From NCBI RefSeq assembly GCF_000222605.1, contig NZ_AFWF01000319.1:1-64000 (forward strand): a stretch of DNA of 64,000 nucleotides, in the 5' to 3' direction. This stretch comes from Vibrio ichthyoenteri ATCC 700023. Its GTDB lineage: Bacteria > Pseudomonadota > Gammaproteobacteria > Enterobacterales > Vibrionaceae. Position numbers and translations under genes: made by a program. Below are positions 46,257-56,546 of the stretch, piece by piece. The stretch's first letter is position 1, and the number at the start of each line of letters is the position of its first letter. Below the pieces are notes generated by a model. It made no database searches and was not told the origin of the DNA. It saw nothing but the letters and a program-made list of their open reading frames with translations.

Positions 46257-47276
46257 ATGAGTTTTTCATTTATCACTGGCATTGATATCGGTCACTACAG
46301 CATAAAAGCCGTCGTTCTCAAGCCAGTAAAAGGTACTCTCACACTCTCCGCATATAGAGAGTTGATCGTTGAGGAGAGTATTTTCACCGATAACCACCTG
46401 TTAAGTTATCAGGAAATTGTAAATAAACTAAAACAACTAAGGAAGTCTTTACCGCTTTTTAGTCATAAAGTTGCATTATCGCTGCCGGACAATTCTGTCA
46501 TCGCTAAGCAACTGCATATTGATAACGGTTTATCCCCTCAAGAAAGAGATTATGCCATCATCGAGGCCTTTTCTCATCAGTCTCCTTTTGAACTTGACGA
46601 GCTCTCCCTCGACTATTGCCAATTGGCTCACGAAAACCAATCTGATTCCTCGCGGTTGATACAAGTGTACGCAACAAAAAGAGAGCTGGTTGAAAACCGG
46701 ATGCAGATCTGTCGCGGGGCGGGGTTTCGTCCACTGTTGTTTGAGTTGCATTCCCACAGTTTAGTGCGTTTATGGCAAGTGGCATCCCAACAAACAAAGC
46801 GCGCTAATTGGTTGTTGCTTGATGTTGGACATCAGCGCTGTTTGATGGTGATGGATTTTGCCAATGCGTTGCCGTTTAGCAAAGTTCTCCCCATCGGCTT
46901 GGTGAACACCACAGAGAAGCCGCAAGGTAAGCTTACTAATGGGAACGCCAACAATGCCGCCATGAAGGTTTTTAGCGCTGATTTGGCGGAGCGAATTGCG
47001 CGTCACTTACCACTGCTTGAATCCATGGGGTTGGACCATTTAGCGGGTATTTGGCTGACCGGAGGTGGTGCAAGCTTGCCTATTTTGTCGTTAGAGCTGT
47101 CTCGTCGCATGCAAGTAAAGTGTCAGCCTCTGGAGCCATTTAAGTTAATCGAAATGGGGCGTTCATCAAATAAACAGGCTGATGGGAAGGAGACCCTTCT
47201 GGAAAGCGATCGTTTTTCTGCTGCATTGGGGTTAGCGCTACTGGGCTGCGATTGGCTGGAGAAAGAGCATGCTTAA
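46257..47276 (+). CDS. pilM: Type IV (competence) pilus assembly protein PilM
   Basis: 339 residues from ATG 46257 (GGAG at 46244-46247); an earlier in-frame start at 46191 lies inside the inverted repeat and is rejected. Actin-like cytoplasmic ATPase-fold protein: GIDIGHYSIKAVVLK near the N-terminus and LLLDVGHQRCLMVM in the second lobe. It binds the PilN tail and links the inner-membrane platform to the pilus motor. First gene of pilMNOPQ, required for DNA-uptake pili in Vibrio; overlaps pilN by 8 bp. Confidence 0.92.
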   Translation: MSFSFITGIDIGHYSIKAVVLKPVKGTLTLSAYRELIVEESIFTDNHLLSYQEIVNKLKQLRKSLPLFSHKVALSLPDNSVIAKQLHIDNGLSPQERDYAIIEAFSHQSPFELDELSLDYCQLAHENQSDSSRLIQVYATKRELVENRMQICRGAGFRPLLFELHSHSLVRLWQVASQQTKRANWLLLDVGHQRCLMVMDFANALPFSKVLPIGLVNTTEKPQGKLTNGNANNAAMKVFSADLAERIARHLPLLESMGLDHLAGIWLTGGGASLPILSLELSRRMQVKCQPLEPFKLIEMGRSSNKQADGKETLLESDRFSAALGLALLGCDWLEKEHA

Positions 47277-47850
47277 TCGCATTAATCTTCTGCCATGGCG
47301 TGAAGCGCAGCGTCGTTATCATCGTTGGCGATTGATTGCTTTGTTAGTCGCCTGTGCCATCTTCACCGGCATGATTCAATCTTCATTGGGTCTCTTGATT
47401 GAAAACCAGCAACTTGAGCAGCAAGCGCGTGTGGATTATCTGCATACACATAGCGAGCAATTGGATGCGCAATTGAGCCTGCGGCAACGTATTGAAGAGC
47501 AAAATCAATCGCTACGGACTCGATTAGCCGAGATTGAGCAGTTACAACTTGAGCGTAGTAAAGCCACGCAGTTGATGAATCGTCTGCCAATTTGGATTCC
47601 GCAAGGTGTCTACCTTGATGTGGTGACGATGAATCGCGGCCATGTCGCCCTGCAAGGGATTGGCGTTACGACTTCTCGATTGGCTACCATGCTGGATAAA
47701 TTAGAGCATGCGAGCGAATTGAGTCAGGTCGAGATGCACTCTATCGAGCATGATAAGCCGAGGTTTGGTCAAACTTTTCATCGTTTTAATCTGTCGTTTT
47801 ATTTTCACCCCAATGCTGTCCTGACAACCGCGGGAGGGCACAATGATTGA
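47269..47850 (+). CDS. pilN: Type IV pilus inner-membrane protein PilN
   Basis: 193 residues. MLNRINLLPWREAQRRYHRW is the conserved cytoplasmic INLLPWR motif that inserts into PilM; then one transmembrane helix (about residues 24-43), a coiled coil (ENQQLEQQARVDYLHTHSEQ) and a small periplasmic ferredoxin-like domain. It pairs with PilO. Overlaps pilM and pilO by 8 bp each, indicating translational coupling. Confidence 0.93.
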   Translation: MLNRINLLPWREAQRRYHRWRLIALLVACAIFTGMIQSSLGLLIENQQLEQQARVDYLHTHSEQLDAQLSLRQRIEEQNQSLRTRLAEIEQLQLERSKATQLMNRLPIWIPQGVYLDVVTMNRGHVALQGIGVTTSRLATMLDKLEHASELSQVEMHSIEHDKPRFGQTFHRFNLSFYFHPNAVLTTAGGHND

Positions 47851-48433
47851 ATATCGCGAGTGGAATCTTGAAGAGTTAGCTCAGTGGCCTTGGCTTGCTC
47901 AATTGCGCGTGTTGGCTCTGATATTGTTGCTGTTACAAATAATCGGTTATTGGTGGTATCTCAAGCCGGAGTTGGGGCAGTTAGAGCAACTTAAGCAGCA
48001 AGAGCTGGGCATCAAACAAAGTATTCAAATTAAAACCAGTCAGTTAGCGAACTCATCACAAGTGCTGTTTCAGCGAGATAGCTTGTCGCGGCGCTACCAG
48101 CAGCTTTCTCTTCCTCTGTCACCGGCACCTGAATTGGCAATGTTGCTCGCGTCCGTTAATGAGCAAGGCTTGAAGCACAATCTAACATTCAGTCGTATTG
48201 ATTGGGGGCAACAAGAGACGCAAAACCACGTTCATCGTTTACCGCTCAATATTGAGCTTAGCGGGCGTTTTCATGATATCGGTGCTTTTACTCAGGCGAT
48301 AGCCTCATTGTCGCCAATGATTAACTTGGTCGATGTGCGTTGGCAACGCATCAATCCCGCCAGTCAAATCCTGCATTTTCAAGCACGAGCCTTTACCTAT
48401 CAGTTGCCATCAAAGGAGACGTATGACGATTAA
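47843..48433 (+). CDS. pilO: Type IV pilus inner-membrane protein PilO
   Basis: 196 residues. Short cytoplasmic N-terminus, a transmembrane helix (about 20-40, LRVLALILLLLQIIGYWWYL), coiled coil (LGQLEQLKQQELGIKQSIQI) and a periplasmic domain with LPLNIELSGRFHDIGAFTQA typical of PilO. It forms a heterodimer with PilN and contacts PilP. Overlaps pilP by 11 bp. Confidence 0.92.
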   Translation: MIEYREWNLEELAQWPWLAQLRVLALILLLLQIIGYWWYLKPELGQLEQLKQQELGIKQSIQIKTSQLANSSQVLFQRDSLSRRYQQLSLPLSPAPELAMLLASVNEQGLKHNLTFSRIDWGQQETQNHVHRLPLNIELSGRFHDIGAFTQAIASLSPMINLVDVRWQRINPASQILHFQARAFTYQLPSKETYDD

Positions 48434-48974
48434 TTTGCCCTTACGATCTCTGCTAATTAGTAGCGTACTGCTTGGGTGTCGAGCTGAGCAAACACCATTG
48501 GAATATGAACTGCCCATTATTCAACTTCAGGCGCAAAGCGCTGATAAAAACATAATCCTGCAAAATGAGGGGTTGCCTATGGTTGAGATTTATCGCGCGC
48601 AATCCCTGCGCAGTCCTTTTTCCTTGCCAGCTGCAGTGAACGATGCCGGATCTTTAGTTACAAAAGATTGTTGGCAGCCACAACAGCGAAATGGGCAAGG
48701 AACGCTTGAGCGTTATCCATTAAATCATCTCAATGTTAAAGGGGTAATGAGCCGTGCTAATCGGCATACGGCTTTATTGCAAGTTCCCAGTGGTCAGGTT
48801 GTGAGCGTAGAGGAAGGCCACTTTGTCGGCTTGAATCAAGGGCGAGTAACGCAAGTTACACCTGAATACGTTCAAATTGAAGAAACGTTGCCCGATGGAT
48901 TGGGCTGTTGGAAGCGGCGAGATATCAAAATTACGTTGAGCGCAGCTGCGGCAGAGATTGGGAGCATAGAATGA
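48423..48974 (+). CDS. pilP: Type IV pilus lipoprotein PilP
   Basis: 183 residues from ATG 48423. Signal peptide with lipobox (SVLLGC, Cys near residue 19) for inner-membrane lipidation, a flexible segment, then a beta domain with LNVKGVMSRANRHTALLQVP and VSVEEGHFVGLNQGRV, the HR-like PilP fold that touches the PilQ secretin. Its TGA overlaps the pilQ ATG (ATGA, 48971-48974). Confidence 0.92.
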   Translation: MTINLPLRSLLISSVLLGCRAEQTPLEYELPIIQLQAQSADKNIILQNEGLPMVEIYRAQSLRSPFSLPAAVNDAGSLVTKDCWQPQQRNGQGTLERYPLNHLNVKGVMSRANRHTALLQVPSGQVVSVEEGHFVGLNQGRVTQVTPEYVQIEETLPDGLGCWKRRDIKITLSAAAAEIGSIE

Positions 48975-50677
48975 TCAAAGGAAGACAGAGCACCTTGCGG
49001 AATTTGCTGAAGTGGATGGTCATGCTCTGCATGATATTGAGTACGCAAAGCCTTGCTGGGACGGTGAGCAATCAATTGTTGGCGGTAGATTTTCGTATGG
49101 ACGAAAATCAGAGCGGTAAGGTGGTATTAGAACTGAGCCACGAACAACTGGCAGTGGATATCCAAAGCACTGAGCAAGGCTTGGTAATGGAGTTATTTGC
49201 AACTGAGGTTGATGAGTCGTTGTTGTCGGTATTTGATGTTCAAGACTTTGCTACCAATGTGCAGACGATTGAAGTTTTTCGACTCGGTGACCGTGTTCGA
49301 TTACTCATTAACATTAAAGGTCGCTTTCGTTATCAGCATGATCTCAAGGGTAATATTTTAGAGTTATTAGTGAGTGGCGTCGACAGCCAAGAACAGAATG
49401 CGCTGAGCGTGCTAAATCAATCCACAGACAATGAGATTTCGATTAACTTCCAAGACATCTCAGTGCGGCATGTTCTGCAGTTAATCGCTGACTATAACGA
49501 TTTTAACTTGGTGGTTTCTGATGCCGTCAGTGGCAATCTCACCTTGCGGTTAGAGGGAGTACCTTGGCCACAAGTGTTGGATATTATCTTGCAGGTCAAG
49601 GGGCTGGATAAGCGGGTAGAAGGTAATGTGGTGCTAGTGGCGCCGAAAGCGGAGTTTGAGCAACGAGAGAAGCAGCGGTTAGAGAATGCGCGCATAGCTG
49701 AGCAATTAACAGAGCTTCATTCTGAAATCATTAAAATCCATTTTGCCAATGCTGGGGAGATCGCGGCGATGATTGGCGGTTCGGGGGCGATAAGCATGTT
49801 GTCATCACGAGGTTCAATTACCGTTGATGAGCGGACGAATGCCTTGTTGATTCGTGATCTTGCCAAGAATGTCGATATGGTACGGACGATGGTGGCTTCA
49901 TTGGATATTCCAGTAAAACAAGTGCAGATCGAAGCACGAATTGTCACGGTCAACGAAGGGAATTTGGATGAGCTTGGAGTGCGATGGAGTTTAAATTCCA
50001 GCGACGGCACTATCGGCGCCAGTCATGAGGGCAACTTCAATCAGCGAGTTGCTGATGGCGTATTGTCACCAGGCGATGATATTGACGACTTTTTGAATGT
50101 TAATTTAGCCGCTTCAGCAGGCCATGCCTCCGGTATTGCTTTTCAAGTCGCTAAGCTCGGCTCTTCAACGTTGTTAGATTTAGAACTGTCGGCACTTCAG
50201 CGAGAATCAAAAGCGGAAGTCATTTCGAGTCCACGTTTGATCACCACCAACAAAAAGCCTGCCTACATTGAACAAGGCACGGAAATTCCTTATCTCGAAT
50301 CGACCTCAAGTGGCGCCAGCAGTGTTTCTTTTAGAAAAGCGGTGCTGAGTTTGAAGGTGACGCCACAAATCACACCGGATAATCATCTTATTTTGGATTT
50401 AAGTGTTACCCAAGATAGGCCAGGGGAAGTGGTCAAAATAGGCACAGGTGAAGCGGTGTCAATTAATACTCAACGTATTGGAACACAAGTATTAGTTGAG
50501 AATGGGGAGACGGTTGTATTAGGGGGGATTTATCAACACAGTGTGACCGATACGGTAGACAAGGTTCCATTGCTTGGTGATATCCCATATTTGGGCTCTT
50601 TATTTCGTCGTAGCTACCAGCGAATGGGCAAAAGTGAGCTACTAATTTTCGTCACTCCTAAAGTTGTTATGCAGTAA
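48971..50677 (+). CDS. pilQ: Type IV pilus outer-membrane secretin PilQ
   Basis: 568 residues from ATG 48971. Signal peptide ending near residue 30 (STQSLA), one AMIN domain, an STN/N0 domain (ISINFQDISVRHVLQLIADY), N1 domain and the C-terminal secretin pore domain (SSPRLITTNKKPAYIEQGTE, VPLLGDIPYLGSLFR, ELLIFVTPKVV). It forms the outer-membrane channel for the pilus and incoming DNA. Final gene of pilMNOPQ; followed by a 164-bp structured gap before aroK. Confidence 0.95.
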   Translation: MIKGRQSTLRNLLKWMVMLCMILSTQSLAGTVSNQLLAVDFRMDENQSGKVVLELSHEQLAVDIQSTEQGLVMELFATEVDESLLSVFDVQDFATNVQTIEVFRLGDRVRLLINIKGRFRYQHDLKGNILELLVSGVDSQEQNALSVLNQSTDNEISINFQDISVRHVLQLIADYNDFNLVVSDAVSGNLTLRLEGVPWPQVLDIILQVKGLDKRVEGNVVLVAPKAEFEQREKQRLENARIAEQLTELHSEIIKIHFANAGEIAAMIGGSGAISMLSSRGSITVDERTNALLIRDLAKNVDMVRTMVASLDIPVKQVQIEARIVTVNEGNLDELGVRWSLNSSDGTIGASHEGNFNQRVADGVLSPGDDIDDFLNVNLAASAGHASGIAFQVAKLGSSTLLDLELSALQRESKAEVISSPRLITTNKKPAYIEQGTEIPYLESTSSGASSVSFRKAVLSLKVTPQITPDNHLILDLSVTQDRPGEVVKIGTGEAVSINTQRIGTQVLVENGETVVLGGIYQHSVTDTVDKVPLLGDIPYLGSLFRRSYQRMGKSELLIFVTPKVVMQ

Positions 50678-50705
50678 TTGGAAAAATAAATTTGCAATAG
50701 ATCCT

Positions 50706-50803
50706 CCTTACCCTGATAATTTCGGGTCTTATCACGAATTATCGGTGAGGAATCGGTGCCACAAGCATCTTCAATGTCAGGAACTTCCTGGCCCTTCTTG
50801 TGG
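50706..50803 (+). promoter_or_regulatory. Structured region upstream of aroK
   Basis: A hairpin of 14 pairs: CCTTACC + GATAATT (50706-50721, with a 2-nt bulge) against AATTATC + GGTGAGG (50737-50750); then CCACAAG/CTTGTGG (50759-50803) enclosing CAGGA/TCCTG. No T run follows either. It may be a leader of the aroK operon or a pilQ 3' end. Confidence 0.5.
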
Positions 50804-50841
50804 CGATGTCATTGAATTAACGTTGTAAATTACTGCTAAAC

Positions 50842-51360
50842 ATGGCTGAGAAACGCAATATTTTCCTTGTTGGCCCAATGGGCGCCGGCAAAAGTACAAT
50901 TGGTAGACACCTTGCTCAACAACTTCATATGGAGTTTGTTGATTCAGATACTGTTATTGAAGAACGCACTGGTGCCGATATCGCATGGGTATTCGACGTA
51001 GAAGGCGAAGCTGGCTTCCGCGATCGTGAAGAGAAAGTGATTAATGACCTAACCGAAGAGCAAGGCATCGTACTTGCAACAGGTGGTGGTTCAATCATGA
51101 GTAAAGAAAACCGTAACCGTCTTTCTGCTCGCGGTATCGTTGTTTACCTAGAAACAACTATTGAAAAACAACTTGCACGTACAAACCGTGACAAGAAACG
51201 TCCTCTGCTACAAACGGACAGCCCTCGTGAGGTGCTAGAAGCGTTAGCTGGTGAACGTAACCCACTATACGATGAAATTGCGGATTACACTGTACGTACG
51301 GATGATCAAAGTGCAAAAGTGGTAGCCAATCAGATCGTAAAAATGCTAGAAGAGAGTTAA
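50842..51360 (+). CDS. aroK: Shikimate kinase I
   Basis: 172 residues (E. coli 173). P-loop GPMGAGKST at 11-19, shikimate-binding [16 protein letters not shown] and GGG at ATGGGSIMS, and the lid RDKKRPLL. Phosphorylates shikimate in aromatic amino-acid synthesis. First gene of the conserved aroK-aroB-damX-dam-rpe-gph-trpS run; aroB starts 29 bp downstream. Confidence 0.97.
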   Translation: MAEKRNIFLVGPMGAGKSTIGRHLAQQLHMEFVDSDTVIEERTGADIAWVFDVEGEAGFRDREEKVINDLTEEQGIVLATGGGSIMSKENRNRLSARGIVVYLETTIEKQLARTNRDKKRPLLQTDSPREVLEALAGERNPLYDEIADYTVRTDDQSAKVVANQIVKMLEES

Positions 51361-51389
51361 GAACCACTTAACTCAAATTGGAGCATCCC

Positions 51390-52493
51390 ATGGAACGGAT
51401 TACGGTCAGCTTAGATGAACGTAGCTATCCAATCTCAATTGGTGCCGGATTGTTTAATGATCCGGCCCACCTTTCTTTTCTTTCAAACGCGAATAGCTCG
51501 GTAAAACCCAAAGTCGTCGTGATCAGTAATGTCACGGTAGCGCCGCTATACGCCAATAAAATCCTCTCTTTGCTCGAACAACAAGGTTGCCAAGCTTCTT
51601 TGCTTGAATTGCCGGATGGTGAGCAATACAAAACTCTCGATACATTCAACACCGTAATGAGCTATCTGCTGGAAGGGAATTACAGCCGAGATGTGGTGAT
51701 CGTTGCATTAGGTGGTGGAGTGATTGGTGACTTAGTCGGCTTTGCGGCTTCTTGTTACCAGCGAGGCGTGGATTTCATTCAAATTCCAACCACCTTACTT
51801 TCACAGGTAGATTCTTCTGTCGGTGGTAAAACCGCAGTCAACCACCCATTAGGCAAGAATATGATCGGTGCCTTTTACCAGCCAAAAGCTGTGGTGATTG
51901 ATACGGATTGTTTAGCTACCTTGCCCGCACGTGAATTTGCCGCGGGTATGGCGGAAGTGATCAAATACGGCATTATTTACGATGATGCGTTTTTCACTTG
52001 GTTGGAAGAAAACCTCGATAAACTGTACGCCTTAGATGAGCAAGCGCTGAGTTATGCGATTGCCCGTTGTTGTCAAATCAAAGCTGAAGTTGTCGCGCAA
52101 GATGAGAAAGAATCTGGAATTCGTGCGTTGCTGAATCTAGGTCATACTTTTGGTCATGCGATCGAAGCAGAACTGGGGTATGGTAATTGGCTGCATGGTG
52201 AAGCGGTATCATCAGGCACGGTGATGGCGGCGAAAACAGCGCAATTGCAAGGGCTGATCAGCCAAGCGCAGTTAGAGCGAATCATCACGTTACTAAAGCA
52301 AGCGAAATTGCCAGTACATACACCGGAAAGCATGTCGTTTGATGACTTTATCAAACATATGATGCGTGATAAAAAAGTCCTCGCAGGTGAGCTTCGATTA
52401 GTGCTACCAACCAGTATCGGCACTGCTGATGTGGTCAAAGGGGTACCTGAAGCCATTATTAAGCAAGCTATCGATTTTGGTCGTGATCTCTAA
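51390..52493 (+). CDS. aroB: 3-dehydroquinate synthase
   Basis: 367 residues from ATG 51390, with GGAG (51380-51383) upstream. NAD- and zinc-dependent cyclisation of DAHP, second step of the shikimate pathway. Motifs: [52 protein letters not shown] and the zinc ligands in [11 protein letters not shown] and [10 protein letters not shown]. coli AroB is 362. Confidence 0.97.
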   Translation: MERITVSLDERSYPISIGAGLFNDPAHLSFLSNANSSVKPKVVVISNVTVAPLYANKILSLLEQQGCQASLLELPDGEQYKTLDTFNTVMSYLLEGNYSRDVVIVALGGGVIGDLVGFAASCYQRGVDFIQIPTTLLSQVDSSVGGKTAVNHPLGKNMIGAFYQPKAVVIDTDCLATLPAREFAAGMAEVIKYGIIYDDAFFTWLEENLDKLYALDEQALSYAIARCCQIKAEVVAQDEKESGIRALLNLGHTFGHAIEAELGYGNWLHGEAVSSGTVMAAKTAQLQGLISQAQLERIITLLKQAKLPVHTPESMSFDDFIKHMMRDKKVLAGELRLVLPTSIGTADVVKGVPEAIIKQAIDFGRDL

Positions 52494-52565
52494 TTTGACA
52501 TCATGAAGCGCTCTTCGAGCCAAGAATATTGCAAAGTAGTATCGATCTAACGGTTTAGGTAGGGT

Positions 52566-54041
52566 ATGAGTTTTACACATCAATCCAGAGTTCTGGAGCT
52601 AGATAGTCAAATTGAGTTATTAGAGCGTTTACAGCTACTGACTCATTTTAACTCTAATTTTGTCAGTGTTTCTGGCGTAAGTGGCGCAGGTAAAACTTGG
52701 TTAGCCCAACGTTACCTAGAAGCTTGGGCTGACGAAAAAAACCAAGCCTTGTTGATGTGTCACCCGAATCAAAATGATGAGCAGCATCGTACGACGATAT
52801 TGACTCAGCTTTTGTCTGAACCGTTATTCAACCCTGCTGATAACTTGGCGGAAAGTTTTACTCGCTGTATGGCGCATGAACCGTGTGATGTTGTCATTGT
52901 GGTTGATGATGCACATTTGTTGAGTGAAACCTTGGTTTCTGAATTGTGGCTATTGGCATTGCAAGCTCAGCGCCAAAGTCGTTGGAACCTCAATGTTATT
53001 CTATTTTCTGAGCCAAATCGGTTAGATGCGGTGTTAACTCGCTTAAGCCGAGGCCAAGAATTTCAACCGGTTGATTTGGACATTGATCCGCTTACCACAC
53101 AAGAGGCCGGGCGTTTCTTTGAGCAACTGGTGATTCGATTTGTTGAAGATGACATGGAAAGACGGGTGCGCAACGCGTATCGCACTGTAGCGCGTCGTCC
53201 GGGATTGATTATGGCGTTAGGGGAACAGAAAGTGGAAAAACGGATTATTGTTCGCTCGATTGTAGGTTCACCGTTCAATATTGCTTTAGTTGTGCTGGTT
53301 TTGTTGTTGCTGATTTCTGGTGGTTATTGGTGGATGATGAGTCAGCCAACTCCAGGGGAAACCGCTGAAAAAATTACCGGACAAATTGAGCAAACGGCCA
53401 TTCCGACGCTACAGCAACCTCAACCGGCAGTGAGCGAAGCCACTGACAGTGTTGATAATCAGTCACAACAAGCCAATCAAGATCTTAATGCCGATCCTGC
53501 GTTTGCTGGTGCAGAAGATGATTCAGCTGCGTTGCCACCTGAAGTTGTCGATACGCCAGAAAGTGTGGGGGTGATTGAAGATAACTCTCAACGAGTGGTG
53601 ATCACTTCAGAAGTCGTGGATGCTTTATTGGAAAACGAACCAGAGCAAGCGGATACGACCGATATTGAACAAGTGGTTGATGATTCACGCGCTGAAGTTC
53701 CAATCGTCAGTGAAGCGACGCAACCGGCGACAATTTCCTTTTCTTTTGCCAAAGAAGAGCTCAATAGTTTTTCACCTCGTAGCTATACTTTGCAGTTAGC
53801 GGCGGTGAATAACTTAGCCGAAGCACAGAACTTTTTAAATCGTTACGATCTCGACGACAAAGTCTATGTCTACCCAGCACTGCGCAGTGGCGTTGAGTGG
53901 TATATCATCACGTACGACAACTTTCCGACGATCCAGTTAGCGCGTGATGCTGTGGTGCAACTCCCTGAAGCGCTACAAAAACTGAGTCCTTGGGCGAAAT
54001 CGCTCAATCAAGTTCAGCGTGAAATTGCTCGTAGCAACTAG
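52566..54041 (+). CDS. damX: Cell-division protein DamX
   Basis: 491 residues. N-terminal AAA-type ATPase domain with Walker A GVSGAGKT (37-44) and Walker B VVIVVDDAHLL, a transmembrane helix at about 238-258 (NIALVVLVLLLLISGGYWWM), an acidic/Gln-rich periplasmic linker, and a C-terminal SPOR domain (about 410-485, SYTLQLAAVNNLAEAQNFLN) that localises it to the septum. The ATPase-like cytoplasmic part is seen in vibrio orthologues and is less evident in E. coli DamX. Confidence 0.9.
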   Translation: MSFTHQSRVLELDSQIELLERLQLLTHFNSNFVSVSGVSGAGKTWLAQRYLEAWADEKNQALLMCHPNQNDEQHRTTILTQLLSEPLFNPADNLAESFTRCMAHEPCDVVIVVDDAHLLSETLVSELWLLALQAQRQSRWNLNVILFSEPNRLDAVLTRLSRGQEFQPVDLDIDPLTTQEAGRFFEQLVIRFVEDDMERRVRNAYRTVARRPGLIMALGEQKVEKRIIVRSIVGSPFNIALVVLVLLLLISGGYWWMMSQPTPGETAEKITGQIEQTAIPTLQQPQPAVSEATDSVDNQSQQANQDLNADPAFAGAEDDSAALPPEVVDTPESVGVIEDNSQRVVITSEVVDALLENEPEQADTTDIEQVVDDSRAEVPIVSEATQPATISFSFAKEELNSFSPRSYTLQLAAVNNLAEAQNFLNRYDLDDKVYVYPALRSGVEWYIITYDNFPTIQLARDAVVQLPEALQKLSPWAKSLNQVQREIARSN

Positions 54042-54050
54042 TTCGAGAGA

Positions 54051-54078
54051 GGCTGAGTCGCTTTCTGCTCACTCAGCC
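54051..54078 (+). other. Stem-loop after damX
   Basis: GGCTGAGT (54051-54058) pairs ACTCAGCC (54071-54078). No T run, so a processing or weak termination site inside the operon. Confidence 0.5.
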
Positions 54079-54165
54079 GAATTGAGTACGCCAATCGCTT
54101 TGGGTATGGCGTGAAATATGTTACATTCCGCACCCTTAATTTGTGGTTGATAAATAGAGCAGTCA

Positions 54166-55020
54166 ATGAAAAAGCAGCGTGCCTTCCTTAAATGGGCTGG
54201 TGGAAAATACGGATTAGTTGAAGATATTCAGCGTCATCTGCCTGAAGCACGCAAGTTGGTAGAACCGTTTGTTGGTGCGGGTTCAGTATTCTTGAACACC
54301 GATTATGACCAATATTTGCTGGCGGACATCAACCCAGACTTGATTAATCTCTACAATCTTCTTAAAGAAAATCCAGAAGATTATATCAACGAAGCCAAAC
54401 GTTGGTTTATTGCTGATAATAACCGCAAAGAATTTTACTTAGATGTCCGCGCGCAGTTTAACCAAACTGATGACGTGATGTATCGCTCACTTGCCTTCTT
54501 ATATATGAACCGTTTTGGTTTTAATGGCTTATGCCGTTACAACAAAAAAGGCGGCTTCAACGTGCCGTTTGGTTCGTATAAAAAACCTTATTTCCCAGAG
54601 AAAGAGCTGGAGTTTTTCGCCGAAAAAGCCAAGAAAGCCACTTTTGTTTGTGAAGGCTACCAAGAGACCTTTAAACGTGCGCGCAAAGGCAGCGTCGTTT
54701 ACTGTGATCCTCCGTATGCACCACTTTCAACCACGGCTAACTTCACTTCGTACGCCGGCAATGGCTTCTCGTTAGATGATCAAGCGGCCTTGGCCAACGT
54801 GGCTGAAATGGCGGCAAAACAGCGCGGGATTCCAGTTCTGATCTCAAACCATGACACCACTTTAACTCGTCGCTTGTATCATGGTGCTGAGCTGAATGTA
54901 GTCAAAGTAAAACGTACTATTAGTCGTAATGGTGCAGGGCGTAATAAAGTCGATGAGTTATTGGCTCTGTTTCGTGCTGAGAACCATATCGAACTGGATA
55001 CGGAAAGCAGCGGCGAATAA
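54166..55020 (+). CDS. dam: DNA adenine methyltransferase (GATC)
   Basis: 284 residues. Alpha-group N6-adenine methylase: motif X KWAGGKYGLVEDI, motif I LVEPFVGAGSVFLN, and catalytic DPPY at 181-184 (VVYCDPPYAPL), the same positions as in E. coli Dam. It methylates GATC sites for mismatch-repair strand choice and replication control; in vibrios it is needed for chromosome II origin function. It is the core Dam, unrelated in context to the phage-type methylase at 1465. Confidence 0.97.
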   Translation: MKKQRAFLKWAGGKYGLVEDIQRHLPEARKLVEPFVGAGSVFLNTDYDQYLLADINPDLINLYNLLKENPEDYINEAKRWFIADNNRKEFYLDVRAQFNQTDDVMYRSLAFLYMNRFGFNGLCRYNKKGGFNVPFGSYKKPYFPEKELEFFAEKAKKATFVCEGYQETFKRARKGSVVYCDPPYAPLSTTANFTSYAGNGFSLDDQAALANVAEMAAKQRGIPVLISNHDTTLTRRLYHGAELNVVKVKRTISRNGAGRNKVDELLALFRAENHIELDTESSGE

Positions 55021-55123
55021 GCCCGACCACACATTTCTTTTAATACCTCTATCATCTGCCTGATCGCTTCGGTAGAATTGCGCCAAATTTACGCAATGAT
55101 GCTAATTATTATAGAGGTCAGGT

Positions 55124-55795
55124 ATGAAAGATTTCCTTATCGCTCCGTCGATTCTGTCTGCAGATTTTGCTCGTCTTGGTGAAGACGTAGATAAAGTTCT
55201 CGCAGCCGGCGCTGATGTTGTGCACTTCGATGTTATGGACAACCACTATGTGCCAAACCTGACTTTTGGTGCTCCAGTGTGTAAAGCGCTACGTGACTAC
55301 GGCATTACTGCACCAATCGATGTACACCTAATGGTGAAACCGGTTGATAGCATCGTACCTGACTTTGCTAAAGCAGGCGCGAGCATGATCACTTTCCATA
55401 TTGAAGCGTCTGATCACGTTGATCGCACCCTACAATTGATCAAAGAGCACGGCTGTAAAGCTGGCGTGGTGCTAAACCCTGCAACGCCACTAGCACACCT
55501 TGAATACATCATGGATAAGGTTGATATGATCTTATTGATGTCAGTAAATCCAGGCTTTGGTGGCCAATCCTTCATTCCAAATACTCTCGACAAACTGCGC
55601 GCTGTGCGCAAAATGATCGATGAATCTGGTCGCGATATTCGTCTAGAGATCGATGGCGGCGTGAAAGTTGACAACATTCGTGAGATCGCAGAAGCGGGCG
55701 CAGATATGTTTGTTGCTGGTTCTGCAATTTTCAGCCAGCCAGATTACAAGCAAGTGATCGATGAAATGCGCGCAGAATTAGCCAAAGCAAAGTAA
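55124..55795 (+). CDS. rpe: Ribulose-phosphate 3-epimerase
   Basis: 223 residues, TIM barrel. [49 protein letters not shown] and [11 protein letters not shown] are all family signatures with the metal ligands (His, Asp). Interconverts ribulose-5-P and xylulose-5-P. AGAGGTCAGGT precedes the ATG; gph starts 24 bp downstream. Confidence 0.97.
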   Translation: MKDFLIAPSILSADFARLGEDVDKVLAAGADVVHFDVMDNHYVPNLTFGAPVCKALRDYGITAPIDVHLMVKPVDSIVPDFAKAGASMITFHIEASDHVDRTLQLIKEHGCKAGVVLNPATPLAHLEYIMDKVDMILLMSVNPGFGGQSFIPNTLDKLRAVRKMIDESGRDIRLEIDGGVKVDNIREIAEAGADMFVAGSAIFSQPDYKQVIDEMRAELAKAK

Positions 55796-55819
55796 TTGAG
55801 CCAGCAGTAGGATAGAGCA

Positions 55820-56500
55820 TTGAAAGAGTTAAAACTGATCGCCTTTGATCTTGATGGCACCTTATTAGACAGTGTGCCAGATCTTGCCGTTGCCGCCGAT
55901 CAAGCGGTACAAGCGCTTGGTTTTGCGTCGGTGAGTGAAGAGCAAGTACGAGACTATGTAGGTAATGGTGCCGATATCTTAATTGGCCGAGCTTTGAGTC
56001 AAAGCCTCACCATTAACCCAGAACTTAGCCCAGAGCTTTTAGCTGAAGGCCGAGTATTGTTTGATGATTTTTATGATAAGAGTGGCCACAAGCTTAGCCA
56101 TCTTTACCCTGCGGTAAAAGAGACTTTGGCCCAACTGCAACAAGCAGGCTTTACCTTAGCATTGGTCACCAATAAACCGTCTAAGTTTGTGCCCGATGTC
56201 TTGGCCAAACATGACATCGCCAAATACTTCAGTGATGTGTTGGGTGGTGATGCTTTCCCAGAGCGTAAACCAAACCCAGTCGCGCTTAACTGGCTGATGG
56301 AAAAACATGGTTGCACGGCGAATGAAATGCTGATGGTTGGTGATTCGAAAAACGACATCTTAGCGGCGAAAAACGCCGGTTGTCATTCGTTTGGCCTGAC
56401 TTACGGCTATAACCACGGTGAAGCTATTTCAGTCTCAGAGCCAGATTTTGTCGCGGATAACATCGCAGAATTACTCGAAGTGATCGCTGTTTCTGCTTAA
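55820..56500 (+). CDS. gph: Phosphoglycolate phosphatase
   Basis: 226 residues with a TTG start at 55820 (AGGA seven bases upstream). HAD superfamily: nucleophile motif [24 protein letters not shown] and [16 protein letters not shown]. It removes 2-phosphoglycolate arising from DNA repair. E. coli Gph is 252. Ends before a terminator, although trpS follows in the same direction. Confidence 0.94.
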   Translation: MKELKLIAFDLDGTLLDSVPDLAVAADQAVQALGFASVSEEQVRDYVGNGADILIGRALSQSLTINPELSPELLAEGRVLFDDFYDKSGHKLSHLYPAVKETLAQLQQAGFTLALVTNKPSKFVPDVLAKHDIAKYFSDVLGGDAFPERKPNPVALNWLMEKHGCTANEMLMVGDSKNDILAAKNAGCHSFGLTYGYNHGEAISVSEPDFVADNIAELLEVIAVSA

Positions 56501-56546
56501 GCGCAACAAAAGATCTTTCAAAATACTTATCAATGAGTACACTGAG

